Shown here piece after piece: positions 48,514 through 58,300 of a DNA stretch of 64,000 nucleotides. Each line of letters starts with the position of its first letter. Position 1 is the first letter of the stretch. The position numbers were made by a program, and so were the translations under genes. The stretch lies in contig JAKSXM010000007.1 of NCBI GenBank assembly GCA_022575985.1, positions 37,760,501 to 37,824,500 of the forward strand, in the 5' to 3' direction. The notes under the pieces were generated by a model. The model made no database searches. It was not told the origin of the DNA and saw nothing but the letters and a program-made list of their open reading frames with translations. This DNA comes from Anagrus nilaparvatae. Lineage: Eukaryota > Arthropoda > Insecta > Hymenoptera > Mymaridae.

Positions 48514-51101
48514 TACACCATTGAATAAAGGCTTATTTAAGGGTAAACTTGGACAAAAATCCTCCAGAAAAAAAAAGTTGTGGAATGTGCTGGTTTTGGG
48601 CTAATTTGAAAGGGGAAACAAAATCGGACATTCCAACCCAGTGCTGGGCCCCCCCAGGGGGGGCAAAAGATGGGGCAAAACGGTTTTTTGCAAATAACTC
48701 AAAAAGTTAGCAAAAAATAAAAAAAAGCTTCAAATAAAAGTTGTAGCTGAGCAAATTTCCTACGAAAATGGTACTTTTAAACTTTTCAATCGGACGCACC
48801 GGGACCGAGCTATAAGCGGTCAAAGTTTAGACCTTTTTTACCAAATTTTCAAAAATCGATATTTCACGAAGAAAAAAAAAACGCGTTTTTTATGAGTTTT
48901 TTTGATTTTTTGGTAGTCAAAAGTGTTAGATTTGGGTATGTAAGGTTTTTTACATATAATAGTATGTATGTGGATGTAAAATTTTGCATGTATATATTTC
49001 TGCACCCCCCACATAGACGTTGTAACCCCTAGAACGTGCATTTTTTTTTTGGCCATTTTTTGATGTTATCACCTAAAAAATCTTATAAATATGGGAAAAT
49101 CTAGTATGGAATTACTTATTAGAGATCCATACTATGGATTAAAATCGAAATATGCACATATTTCAATGTACTTTTGTCTGTAAATGCATGTTAATTGAAA
49201 AAAACGAGAACCATTTTTTTCGAAAAAATTAAAAAATTGCGTTTTTTTGGATTTATAAGTTTTATAGGCCCGGAAAATTATTTTATTTTATATGTTTATA
49301 ATATTTCAACTATTTTTAAGACTTTTGGTGCATCATAGTGCAGTAGCTTGAGTCCAAAATCGTTTTTTTGGCCAAAAAATGCTAAAATTTTTAAAACTAT
49401 AGATAAAATCGTTTTTTATTTTTAAAAATTTATTATAAACTCATACTAATACATACAAATTTTTTACAATTTATCAATAAAAATGCATAAATTTATTCAC
49501 AAACGTCATTTGGCAGAGAAATTGGGGCTACACCCTTAAATTTCCAAAAACTACCCCCACAAAGGGGTTTTTTTTACATATTCGCACTTTGAGCGCTCAG
49601 ATTTGCACCATACGGGTTTTTCGGATCACCGATCAAGAATTTCGACTTCTTTTTCATACATAATCAATATTTCACCCTTAAAATAGCTAAAACTACCCCT
49701 AAAAGGGGTGTTTTCGTTATCTTCGCACTCTGAGCATCCAGGATATGCCCATATAGGTTTTTTGGATCGATAATCAAGAAGTTTTTTTTTTACATATTCT
49801 CATTTTGAGCGCTCTTATTTGCACCATACTGGCAGTTTAAGGGTGAAATATTGAATATTTATTGAAAAGAAGTCGAAATTCTTGAATAGTGCCCCAAAAA
49901 ACCTATATGGGCATATCCTGGATGCTCAAAGTGCGAAAATAACGAAAACACCCCTTTTAGGGGTAGTTTTAGCTATTTTAAGGGTGAAATATTGATTATG
50001 TATGAAAAAGAAGTCGAAATTCTTGATCGGTGATCCAAAAAACCCGTATGGTGCAAATCTGAGCGCTCAAAGTGCGAATATGTAAAAAAAACCCCTTTGT
50101 GGGGGTAGTTTTTGGAAATTTAAGGGTGTAGCCCCAATTTCTCTGCCAAATGACGTTTGTGAATAAATTTATGCATTTTTATTGATAAATTGTAAAAAAT
50201 TTGTATGTATTAGTATGAGTTTATAATAAATTTTTAAAAATAAAAAACGATTTTATCTATAGTTTTAAAAATTTTAGCATTTTTTGGCCAAAAAAACGAT
50301 TTTGGACTCAAGCTACTGCACTATGATGCACCAAAAGTCTTGAAAATAGTTGAAATATTATAAACATATAAAATAAAATAATTTTCCGGGCCTATAAAAC
50401 TTATAAATCCAAAAAAACGCAATTTTTTAATTTTTTCGAAAAAAATGGTTCTCGTTTTTTTCAATTAACATGCATTTACAGACAAAAGTACATTGAAATA
50501 TGTGCATATTTTGATTTTAATCCATAGTATGGATCTCTAATAAGTAATTCCATACTAGATTTTCCCATATTTATAAGATTTTTTAGGTGATAACATCAAA
50601 AAATGGCCAAAAAAAAAATGCACGTTCTAGGGGTTGCAACGTCTATGTGGGGGGGTGCAGAAATATATACATGCAAAATTTTACATCCACATACATACTA
50701 TTATATGTAAAAAACCTTACATACCCATATCTAACACTTTTGACTACCAAAAAATCAAAAAAACGCGTTTTTTTTTTTTCTTCGTGAAATATCGATTTTT
50801 GAAAATTTAGTAAAAAAGGTCTAAACTTTGACCGCTTATAGCTCGGTCCCGGTGCGTCCGATTGAAAAGTTTAAAAGGACCATTTTCGTAGGAAATTTGC
50901 TCAGCTACAACTTTTATTTGAAGCTTTTTTTTATTTTTTGCTAACTTTTTGAGTTATTTGCAAAAAACCGTTGTGCCCCATCTTTGGGTTGGAATGTCCG
51001 ATTTTGTTTCCCTTTTCAAATTAGCCCAAAACCAGCACATTCCACAACTTTTCTTTTCTGGAGGATTTTTGTCCAAGTCAAGATCTTTATTCAATGGCCT
51101 A
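48514..51101. mobile_element. 2.6-kb palindromic element with a TAG target duplication
   Basis: Inverted arms of about 1.25 kb start TACACCATTGAATAAAG on the left; the right end read in reverse is TAGGCCATTGAATAAAG. TAG flanks both ends (48511-48513 and 51102-51104). The related unit at 51560-51590 reads GAAGTAGAAAAAACAG without the element, so the unfilled site is visible and the limits are well supported. Arm contents include GCACCGGGACCGAGCT (left) and its mirror, ATGGAATTACTTATTAGAGA, and nested GGGGTAGTTTT blocks near the centre (about 49808). There is no transposase. The mirrored ORFs at 48838-49056 and 50587-50787 are the same segment. Confidence 0.88.
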
Positions 51102-51102
51102 T

Positions 51103-51962
51103 AGAAAAAACAGTAATCACTTGAACAGGTTTATTGGGAATTCATCGTAATGGCTCTTTCTAAAATCCTGGATGTTTTTATGGGTAAGAACCAGATGCAA
51201 TGTAATAAGCCTGCTTAAATAAATGTAAACTACTTGACAAAGTAAATTTAAATTAGAATTTTATAAAATTTGGACCTAAACTGTATATAAAATCCAGTAA
51301 TGGCTTTCCAATGCTTTTTGAGAACGCATCAATGAAACTGTACTTGTAAAATACTAATTACATGGATTTTATATAATTTTATTTTATATATTTTATTTTA
51401 TATGCAAACAGGATGAATTCATGGCTCATAATTCTTACTCGTATAAACATCCAGAACTTGGTAATAAACCATATCGATGAATTCCCAATAAACTTTTATG
51501 TTCACATAAGTTAGACCTTGTTTAGAAGCTGGTTTTAAATTAATATGCAATTTGGTATTCATCATAAAGAAGTAGAAAAAACAGTAATCACTTGAACAGG
51601 TTTTTTGGGAATTCATCGTAATGGCTCTTTATAAAATCCTAGATGTTTTTATGGGTAAGAATCTGAAGCAATGAATTAAACCTGATTAAATAAATGAAAA
51701 CTACTTGAAAAAGTAGATTTAAATTAGAATTTTATAAAATTTGGACCTGAACTGTATATAAAATCCAGTAATGGCTTTCCAACGCTTTTTGAGAACGCAT
51801 CAATGAAACTATACTTGTAAAATACTAATTACATGGATTTTATATAATTTTATTTTATATATTTTATTTTATATGCAAACAGGATGAATTCATAGCTCAT
51901 GATTCTTACTCGTATAAACATCCAGAACTTGGTAATAAACCATATCGATGAATCCCAATAAA
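51103..51962. repeat. Direct tandem duplication, ~474-bp unit
   Basis: The block beginning GAAAAAACAGTAATCACTTG at 51105 recurs at 51577, followed in both by GGAATTCATCGTAATGGC, GGCTTTCCAA(T/C)GCTTTTTGA and TTTATATGCAAACAGGATGA. The second copy ends near 51962. A third partial copy lies before the palindrome (48420-48513), so at least two and a half units were present before that insertion. Confidence 0.88.
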
Positions 51963-52438
51963 CTTCTATGTTTACATAAGTTAAACCCTCTTCATAGCAA
52001 CTGGTATTATGTTTAATTATCACACTAAATTTCCATTTAAGTTTTTTAGGTTTAATAATTATTCACTTGTAAGCTGTGATAAAAATCATCAATTTTCTTT
52101 TATATATATATTTATTAAACTAAAATAAAAAAATATTAAAATATCACATTTTATTTTATTAGTATTAAAACATCTTGCATTGACGAGAGCAGACTTGCAG
52201 CAGACGCTATGCAATACTCGCTATGCAATACTCCGTTTGTGTATTATAAGTGTTTATGTATATGCATACGTGTACATACTCCTCCGTTTGTGTTTCTAAT
52301 ATACACTCTTTTTTTGTATTTAAAATAAATGGGGATGATTTTATAACTTTCAAGTTTATAAATTTTATATAATAAATAAAATAATGTTTATATGTATATG
52401 TATGTAAATAAAAATATATAAAAGAAGTCGAATGCGAG
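51963..52438. other. AT-rich stretch, nothing recognised
   Basis: Contains a short repeat of ACTCGCTATGCAAT and CTCCGTTTGTGT near 52200-52290. No gene signal. Confidence 0.4.
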
Positions 52439-52636
52439 TATTTTTATAATAGACAAAAAAATCGAAATTCGATCAAAAATATCGAAATTCGATAAAAAAA
52501 TCGGAATTCGACATCTTCGATATTCTTGCTTGGAAGATTTGTCAAAAATAGAGAGAGAAACCTCAATTTCCTGTATATTAGTGCTTCTAAGTTTAGTAAC
52601 TTAACTTAGTCGCGCGCCCTATAGAGGGCGCCGTAA
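52439..52636 (-). mobile_element. TTACGGCGC-headed element, copy 2 (reverse)
   Basis: Read on the minus strand from 52636 it begins TTACGGCGCCCTCTATAGGG and continues GACTAAGTTAAGTTAC, then matches 36999-37100 through CAGGAAATTGAGGTTTCTCT. It is followed by a 20-24-bp tandem repeat with TCGAATTTCGAT, a different minisatellite from the one in copy 1. Confidence 0.72.
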
Positions 52637-53477
52637 TAATGGATTTAAGGGATGGCTGAATATCAATCCATTTTAGCATATGATTTCGTTGCATAAGTTT
52701 TTATATATACTAATTCATTATATCAAGAAATTAATAAGGAATACACATCTGTAAAGCGATTTTTAAAGATAATTAAAATTTAAGAAAAGTTAACCTCTGA
52801 ACGGAGTGGGTTGAATTTATATCGGTCTATTTCTTTAATAAATCTTTATGTTAGTCAATTTGAAGCAAAAAATAAGTTTAGGGACTAAATTAAATATTAA
52901 TTCATTATAATGTTAAAACAGTGTCTTTTTAAAAAGGTTAAGATCTTATTAATTTACAGGCACATTATTATAAGTAATATTTTAACTGCTTTAAATACAT
53001 ACTCATAACCAATCAAATTCCGTTGCATCATTTTTCATATTTCACAAACGAATTAATGAAATATTGCGTTTAAAAATTTAAAGTGTTTAATATCACATAT
53101 AAACAAAATTTAAGTCTATTATTGCTACCTTTTAACATAACCGTCTTTCTAAATTAAATTCCTCTGAATATAAAAAATGAATAAAATTCAGCAACCCTAT
53201 ATTTTACAATATTTTTCGTTTCATTTTACATAATTTTTAATGTATATGAACTCATGGCCTTAAGGGATGGTTAAAAATTTTTTGATCTGCTATTATTGTT
53301 CATACGTAAACTTTATGTTAGAATTGTATTTGTTGAATTCACTTAAAATCCGGATAACTTATTTTTATAAAGAAAAATAAGAAAATAATCTGCATATCTT
53401 GAATATAATTCGTGTAGGTAGTTTCTTCTACCAGACGTAAAAGAAGAATAACAATTAATAATTTTAATATTTTTCAG
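52637..53477. other. Intron 3 end, nothing recognised
   Basis: AT-rich DNA. GGGATGG-TGAA and GGGATGGTTAAA words near 52660 and 53265 may be a small repeat. It ends in the TTTTTCAG acceptor of exon 4. Confidence 0.5.
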
Positions 53478-53787
53478 CTGAAATCGATAAGCAAAAGAAT
53501 AATGTTCTACTTAAAGTTAAGCTTTTAAAACATTTGGTTGAGAAAAACAAACTAGAAGAAGCTTATAAATTTGGATTAGAAACTGAAGCTACAAATATGC
53601 ATCGTAATAGTCTCATTTGGTATCAAGTTTTGAGTGATGTGCTTTTAAAGAACAAAAATATTAAATTTTTAAATTGGTCTTTTTGGATTTTCTGCATATC
53701 TACCTTAGAGCGTTATATAGCTTTGTGTCTTAAGGATCAAAATTCATCTAATAAAAAAAGTGTTAACTGTTTTCAATTAGTTCATAA
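53478..53787 (+). CDS. Nup358: Nup358/RanBP2 exon 4
   Basis: Encodes about residues 157-259. It reads AEIDKQKNNVLLKVKLLKHL, then NKLEEAYKFGLE and WYQVLSDVLL. The pattern matches the helical repeats after the TPR block in RanBP2 (V-x-L--VEV....L-DA--H--E). The acceptor is TTTTTCAG|CTGAAA and the donor ATAA|GTAAGAAC, leaving two bases for a Lys codon completed by exon 5. Read-through of the donor would stop two codons later. The segment FLNWSFWIFCIST is unusually hydrophobic for this protein, but in a helical solenoid it can be a buried helix. Confidence 0.9.
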
Positions 53788-53857
53788 GTAAGAACAAAAC
53801 CTTATTTAAACTGAGCTGAAATCTTCAAATATTTATACGCGAATATTTTAATTACAG

Positions 53858-54165
53858 ATTAGATCAACTACTTTTTGAGGCAAAAGCGCAATGTTTTTCT
53901 AGCCACCCTTCCTTGACGGAATTAATATTTCTGCACATGTTGGGACAATTAAACTTTTATTTGGCTTGTTTATTAATTTGCAAAGCTAAAAGTGAAAAAG
54001 GCAATTGGATTGAAGTAGGGCAATCATGTGCACCTCTATTTTTAACGGCGATGCATATCAAACCTTTGCAGATACATAAATTACAAAGAACCAGCTTAGA
54101 AACATCTGTGAAATCAAAAGTTGATATATGGTATCTTGATGGTTGTTACCGGTGCAGTCAATCAG
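53858..54165 (+). CDS. Nup358: Nup358/RanBP2 exon 5
   Basis: Encodes about residues 260-362, starting KLDQLLFEAKAQCFSSHPSL, with FLHMLGQLNFYLACLLI and ending DGCYRCSQSG. The last motif aligns with the conserved C-x-R-x-SQ-(A/S)-GH segment of RanBP2/Nup358. The intron before it is only 70 bp (acceptor ATTACAG). The donor TCAG|GTAACT leaves one base. No following exon with the expected continuation is seen in the remaining 9.8 kb, so intron 5 runs past the window or exon 6 lies beyond it. Confidence 0.9.
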
Positions 54166-54814
54166 GTAACTATCTTGTCTACTTTTTTTTTAAATATATA
54201 AACGTTTTAAAAAACTTCTTTAGTGTTAAAAAAAATTAAAAATAAACATACTTTTGAAAGCATTATTTTGTATTATATAAACAGTTAAATTTAAAACTGA
54301 AATAATTTAATAATTGAGCTTCAAGATATTGTATATTAAATGAATTTATACAGTTTTTAGGCATAATAACCCTACATTTTTAATATATGGATAAAATCGT
54401 GCTTTATAAGTTTGTGAGTTCAAAAAACGAGAAAGTCCTGAAAATGTCTGATATTTTTGAGAAACATATTAGACAATTCTATCAAAAAACATCCTGGTTT
54501 TTTGTCAAATTTATATTTTCCATAAATTTTTGTAATAAAATATGATATAATATACAACTGAAACTTAAGTTTTTATAAATACCCAAAATACTAAATTTAA
54601 AAAAAATGTTAAAAATAAATTTTTTTTGTTTTTATTTTAATAGAAAAAGTTACTTTTTGCACAGATTTGCAAATGCACGTATAAATGAGGATTTCTGCCT
54701 TAAAGGGGTTAATATTATTCTATAATATAAAGCATCTATTTTTTTAAATTTTGTCATTATTTAATTTTCTTTTTTTCCAATAATAAATTTTTCGAATTTT
54801 TAAAAAGTATTTAC
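54166..54814. other. Start of intron 5, nothing recognised
   Basis: AT-rich DNA with poly-T runs near 54180 and 54625. Confidence 0.5.
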
Positions 54815-55964
54815 TTTATTTATTTATTTATTTACCTGTAAACTCGAAGGCTTATACATATAAGTATGTAGCTCACGGAGATAAAACATTATCTGTTTGT
54901 GAGCCAGGTTTTAAAGTTTGAGAAATAGAATTACAATATATAAATTAAAATGTAAATGAAAAAAATTAATTATAGATATTCATAAAGAAAAATAAAAATA
55001 AACAATTATTTTAGTTAAAAATAACATATATAATATAAAATGTTGTATTATGTAACTAGCAATTGTAATTAATAGGTAAAGGCTTATACATACTAAAAAG
55101 TAACGGCTTTATATACTAAAAAGTAAAGGCTTATATATACTAAAAGTAAAGGCTTATATATACTAAAAAAAATTTTTTTTTTTTAATGAAAATAACTATT
55201 ATGACTAGAAAAGTAAGACTAAAATTATTTAAAACATTAAAGTAAAATTAGGAAAATAATACTTTATTGATCTTCAATTTTAAATTTTTAGCATCTGTAT
55301 TAAGAGTTTTTAATTTGTTTGCTAATTTATTAAAGTTTTTTATTGCAATCATGTAACTTTTATTGAATCCAATATTTTTTTTTGATTTAGACAGTATGAT
55401 TGATTTGTTTCTAGTTACATTCTTATTATCTATAGAATTTACATTTTAAGGATTCCTTAAAGTTTAAAATTTTTTTTTTCACATTTATTAATAATTATTT
55501 TTGTCAGTCTTTTTTGTAAATTAAAAAAAGGATTCAGATATTTTTTATAGGCTCCACCCCAAGCAACGTGTTCATAATTTGCAAATAACACGTACTTTGT
55601 TCTATTAGTTATGTTTAAAATGTGTTTTTCCCATTTCATAAGAGAATCAAAAATAACACCTAAATATTTATAATTATCAACTGAATTTAATTTTATACCA
55701 TGTATTTGTATATTTATGTTATTCGAAAAATTTTTTTTCCTAGTAGAGAAAGCCATGTACACTGATTTAGTTGCATTTAAAGATAGTTGGTTACTGGCCA
55801 ACCAGTCGCCAACCACCTCCAAAGTTCTGTTCATCTTATCCTGTGCCTCCTTCCATGAATTGCCTGAAAAGATAATCTCTGTATCATCTGCATATGATAC
55901 TAAATTTGAAGGTAATATTTTTTGCAGTTCATTGATGTATAATATAAAGAGCAATGGACCCCAA

Positions 55965-56369
55965 CGATTTTGATAAGTCTCGTCTCGGTCTCGATCTGCA
56001 TCTTAGTCTCGGTCTCGATCTGCATCTTAGTCTCGGTTTCGATCTAGTCTTGAAATCGAGACTTGGTCTCGAAATCGAAACTTAGTCCCGAAATCGAGTC
56101 TTGGTCTTGAAAATTATGATCCAAAATTTTAATGTACAAAAATTTACATTTACTATATGTTATTTAGTTCACTCACAGTAGTGTTATTTACGAAAAAAAT
56201 TCAAAAAAAGTTAAAATTAAAAGGAAAGAAGTAGTAATTCTGCACTCGAGATTTTTCGAGACTTTTCGAGAGTCTCAATGTATTAGTCTCGTATCGTCCT
56301 ATATTTTCGAAAAATCAGTACTCTGTGGTCTCGAGATCGAGGCTAGTCTCGAAGTCTCGTGATGCTCTA
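55965..56369 (-). mobile_element. GAGAC-rich element, copy 2, inside the LINE reverse transcriptase
   Basis: Reverse copy of 26236-26606, slightly longer (about 405 bp). It splits the RT motif B segment: GVPHG lies on one side and WGPLLF on the other, a block normally contiguous as G-V-P-Q-G-S-x-x-G-P-L-L-F. No clear target duplication is visible. Confidence 0.85.
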
Positions 56370-56471
56370 TCCGTGAGGTACCCCCATAGTAACATTACAA
56401 CTATTACTTTTTTTATTATCAATTTTGACTGATTGTGTTCTATCTGCCAATTAAGGAGACAGTAAATTAAG

Positions 56472-56931
56472 TTATTTTTTATGAATTTATCGTTCGAATT
56501 GATGAAATTAATTAATTTTAAGGCTTTAACGATGATTAACCGAACAAATGAAATCAATTTTTGATTTATTTAACTCAACACTGATAGGTGTACGAATTAA
56601 TCGTATCTTTTTTTATTAAACCTAACATGTAGTATTTAGTTAACGATTTTTTCAAATCATTATATCAAATATTAATTTTTTTAAAAATTTTAATTTTCAA
56701 GAAATTAAATTTTTAATTTATAGAAAGATGTTAGATTGAACTACTGATCTTAAAAAAAGCAGAAAAAATTTTTTATTTGAGATAAAAAAACGGGCCCTGG
56801 GAGGGATTTGAACCCACGATCTCCAGTTCTGTACACTGGTGTTTTAACCAACTAGACTACCAGGGGGACCGCAGATTCTCAGCCTCCAGGAACGCTTTGT
56901 TATCTCAAATACAGCTGTTACGCATCCAATT
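56472..56931 (-). mobile_element. 460-bp SINE-like insert with a 13-bp target duplication and internal tRNA-like unit
   Basis: ACAGTAAATTAAG occurs at 56459-56471 and 56932-56944, flanking the insert exactly between LINE segments GLALN(L) and LADRTQ. Read on the minus strand, it has about 65 bp of leader, a 73-bp tRNA-like unit, about 320 bp of AT-rich body and an A-rich end (ATAAAAAATAA). This suits a tRNA-derived SINE, though an internal rather than 5'-terminal tRNA unit is unusual. Confidence 0.78.
56794..56866 (-). ncRNA. tRNA-like sequence (tRNA-derived, probable pseudogene or SINE head)
   Basis: The 73-nt minus-strand cloverleaf has acceptor CCCCTGG with CCAGGGC (six of seven pairs), a D-arm around GTCTAGTTGGTTAA (one mismatch), a perfect anticodon stem CCAGT/ACTGG with loop GTACAGA (formal anticodon ACA), variable loop AGATC, and T-arm GTGGG-TTCAAAT-CCCTC with one mismatch. 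The A and B boxes are well kept. Mismatches, an unusual anticodon and its place inside a mobile insert argue against a working tRNA. An 11-bp inverted pair ATTTGAGATAA/TTATCTCAAAT brackets it at 56775-56785 and 56900-56910. Confidence 0.65.
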
Positions 56932-57130
56932 ACAGTAAATTAAGAGCTAAACCCCTAACACCATATGAACTCAGTCTGTGTATTAAAATATCATGATTAA
57001 CTGTATCGAAAGCTTTTTTTAAGTCCAAAAAAGTAGCAAGTTTACTTTGGTCGATACTTTCATAGAAAAGTTTAGCAACCTGTAATAAAGCGTCGTTAGT
57101 ATAATTTTTAATTTTTAATTCCATTTGTTT

Positions 57131-57604
57131 CATATTTGATACATATTTGATAAAAATTATTTTATCTATAAACAGAAAACGAAAAATTCTAAAGTAAAAA
57201 AATTAAAGAATTATTTGAAAAATCCGCATTAGTAAAAAAATTTTTTTCAGTATTTTAGTTTTTTGAGCATTCCTCGATGTTTTTTTCGAAAAACTATCAG
57301 CCAAAATGACTCTTAGTAAGAATTTTCAGCTATTTCTTATGGTAGAAAATAGTTTTTGAGCTATATTCAGAGTGTAAAAAAATTAAAAAATAAAAGTTTT
57401 ACTCAGATTTTCTATAAAATTTAAAAATATTTTTAATTAAAAAAACCGCTTCTATTTCAAAAGTTTTTAATCCAGAACCATTAAAATTGGAAGGTTGTCA
57501 TATTTTAACATACTAAATTCAGCCAAATCGGGTTTTTCAAAATTCCAGAAATTCACTTTCCGCTTATGTCATTATTATTGAGAATTACTTGAATAGTTTC
57601 TTTT
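57131..57604. other. AT-rich stretch, nothing recognised
   Basis: No ORF or repeat can be supported here. Confidence 0.45.
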
Positions 57605-58290
57605 AAAAAGTCTAAATTGACTATATATTAGGGTGTCCGTTATTTACGAATCTCAATTTTTTGTTGCTCCAAGGTTTTTAAATGAAAGTTAGTACCAAAA
57701 AAATAAGATTTATTCATTAAAAGCGGTTAAAAAACCGACTGCTAGGGTTGCCGAAATGCACGTACTTTTCCCATTTAAACAACATGGGGAATTCGCGTTT
57801 TTTAGAAAATTTAGAATAATAAATTTTTTACGACCTTGTAATTTCGCAATAATAAATCTTTTCGCATTATAACTATAAACTCACTTTTTTGATACGTGGG
57901 TATAATCTATATCTCTTTTAATTATTATAAATTTTATAATTAGACGTAACAAGTATTAAAAGAAAATTTAGATTAAAATTTTTGTATTGCCGCGAAAATC
58001 AATTCTGTTTGGTAATTTTTTTTTCATTTGGGGTTATATTAAAACACACAAATAATAATTTTGCTAAAATTAACCTACACTTATAAAAAGTCTAAATTAA
58101 CTATATATTAGGGTGTCCCTTATTTACCAAACTCAATTTTTTGCTGCTCCAAGGTTTTTAAATAAAAGTTAGTACAAAAAAAAATTATATTTATTCATTA
58201 AAGCGGTTAAAAAGCCAACTGCTAGGGTTGCCGAAATGCACATGATTTTCTCATTTAAATAACATGGGGAATTTGCGTTTTTTTAGGCTT
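57605..58290. repeat. Pair of ~205-bp direct repeats, 480 bp apart
   Basis: Copy 1 starts AAAAAGTCTAAATTGACTAT at 57605 and copy 2 at 58085. Both run through GGGTGTCC, TTGCTGCTCCAAGG (or TTGTTGC), GGGTTGCCGAAATGCAC and AACATGGGGAATT(C/T)GCG. Identity is roughly 85-90%. Copy 2 ends next to the left end of the Mutator-like element. Confidence 0.85.
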
Positions 58291-58300
58291 ATTTTATTAA

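Larger units (their letters stand above)
46354..53477 (+). other. Nup358 intron 3, 7.1 kb
   Basis: Donor GTAAGAG and acceptor TTTTTCAG, in phase with exons 3 and 4. It contains a rearranged copy of the GGCCATAAA element, a 2.6-kb palindrome, a 474-bp direct duplication and a TTACGGCGC element copy. Confidence 0.88.
54815..57130 (-). mobile_element. 5'-truncated LINE (Jockey/CR1-like) broken by two nested insertions
   Basis: Minus-strand reverse transcriptase pieces: [20 protein letters not shown] (motif A, 57133-56945), then LADRTQSVKIDN...GVPHG (56455-56370), then WGPLLFILYINEL and YADDTEIIF (motif C) with LSLNATKSVYM and NYKYLGVIFD (55970-55457). The 3' region (55456-54815) is non-coding, has a tandem TATATACTAAAAAGTAAAGG block near 55080-55165, and ends in a (TAAA)n tail at 54834-54815. 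The 5' end is cut just before motif A. A SINE-like insert and a GAGAC element sit inside the coding sequence. It is a dead copy. The clade is uncertain. Confidence 0.85.

Noticed and set aside
56794..56866. Functional tRNA gene
   Set aside because: Stem mismatches, an unusual ACA anticodon and a location inside a retroposed insert with target duplication favour a tRNA-derived element.
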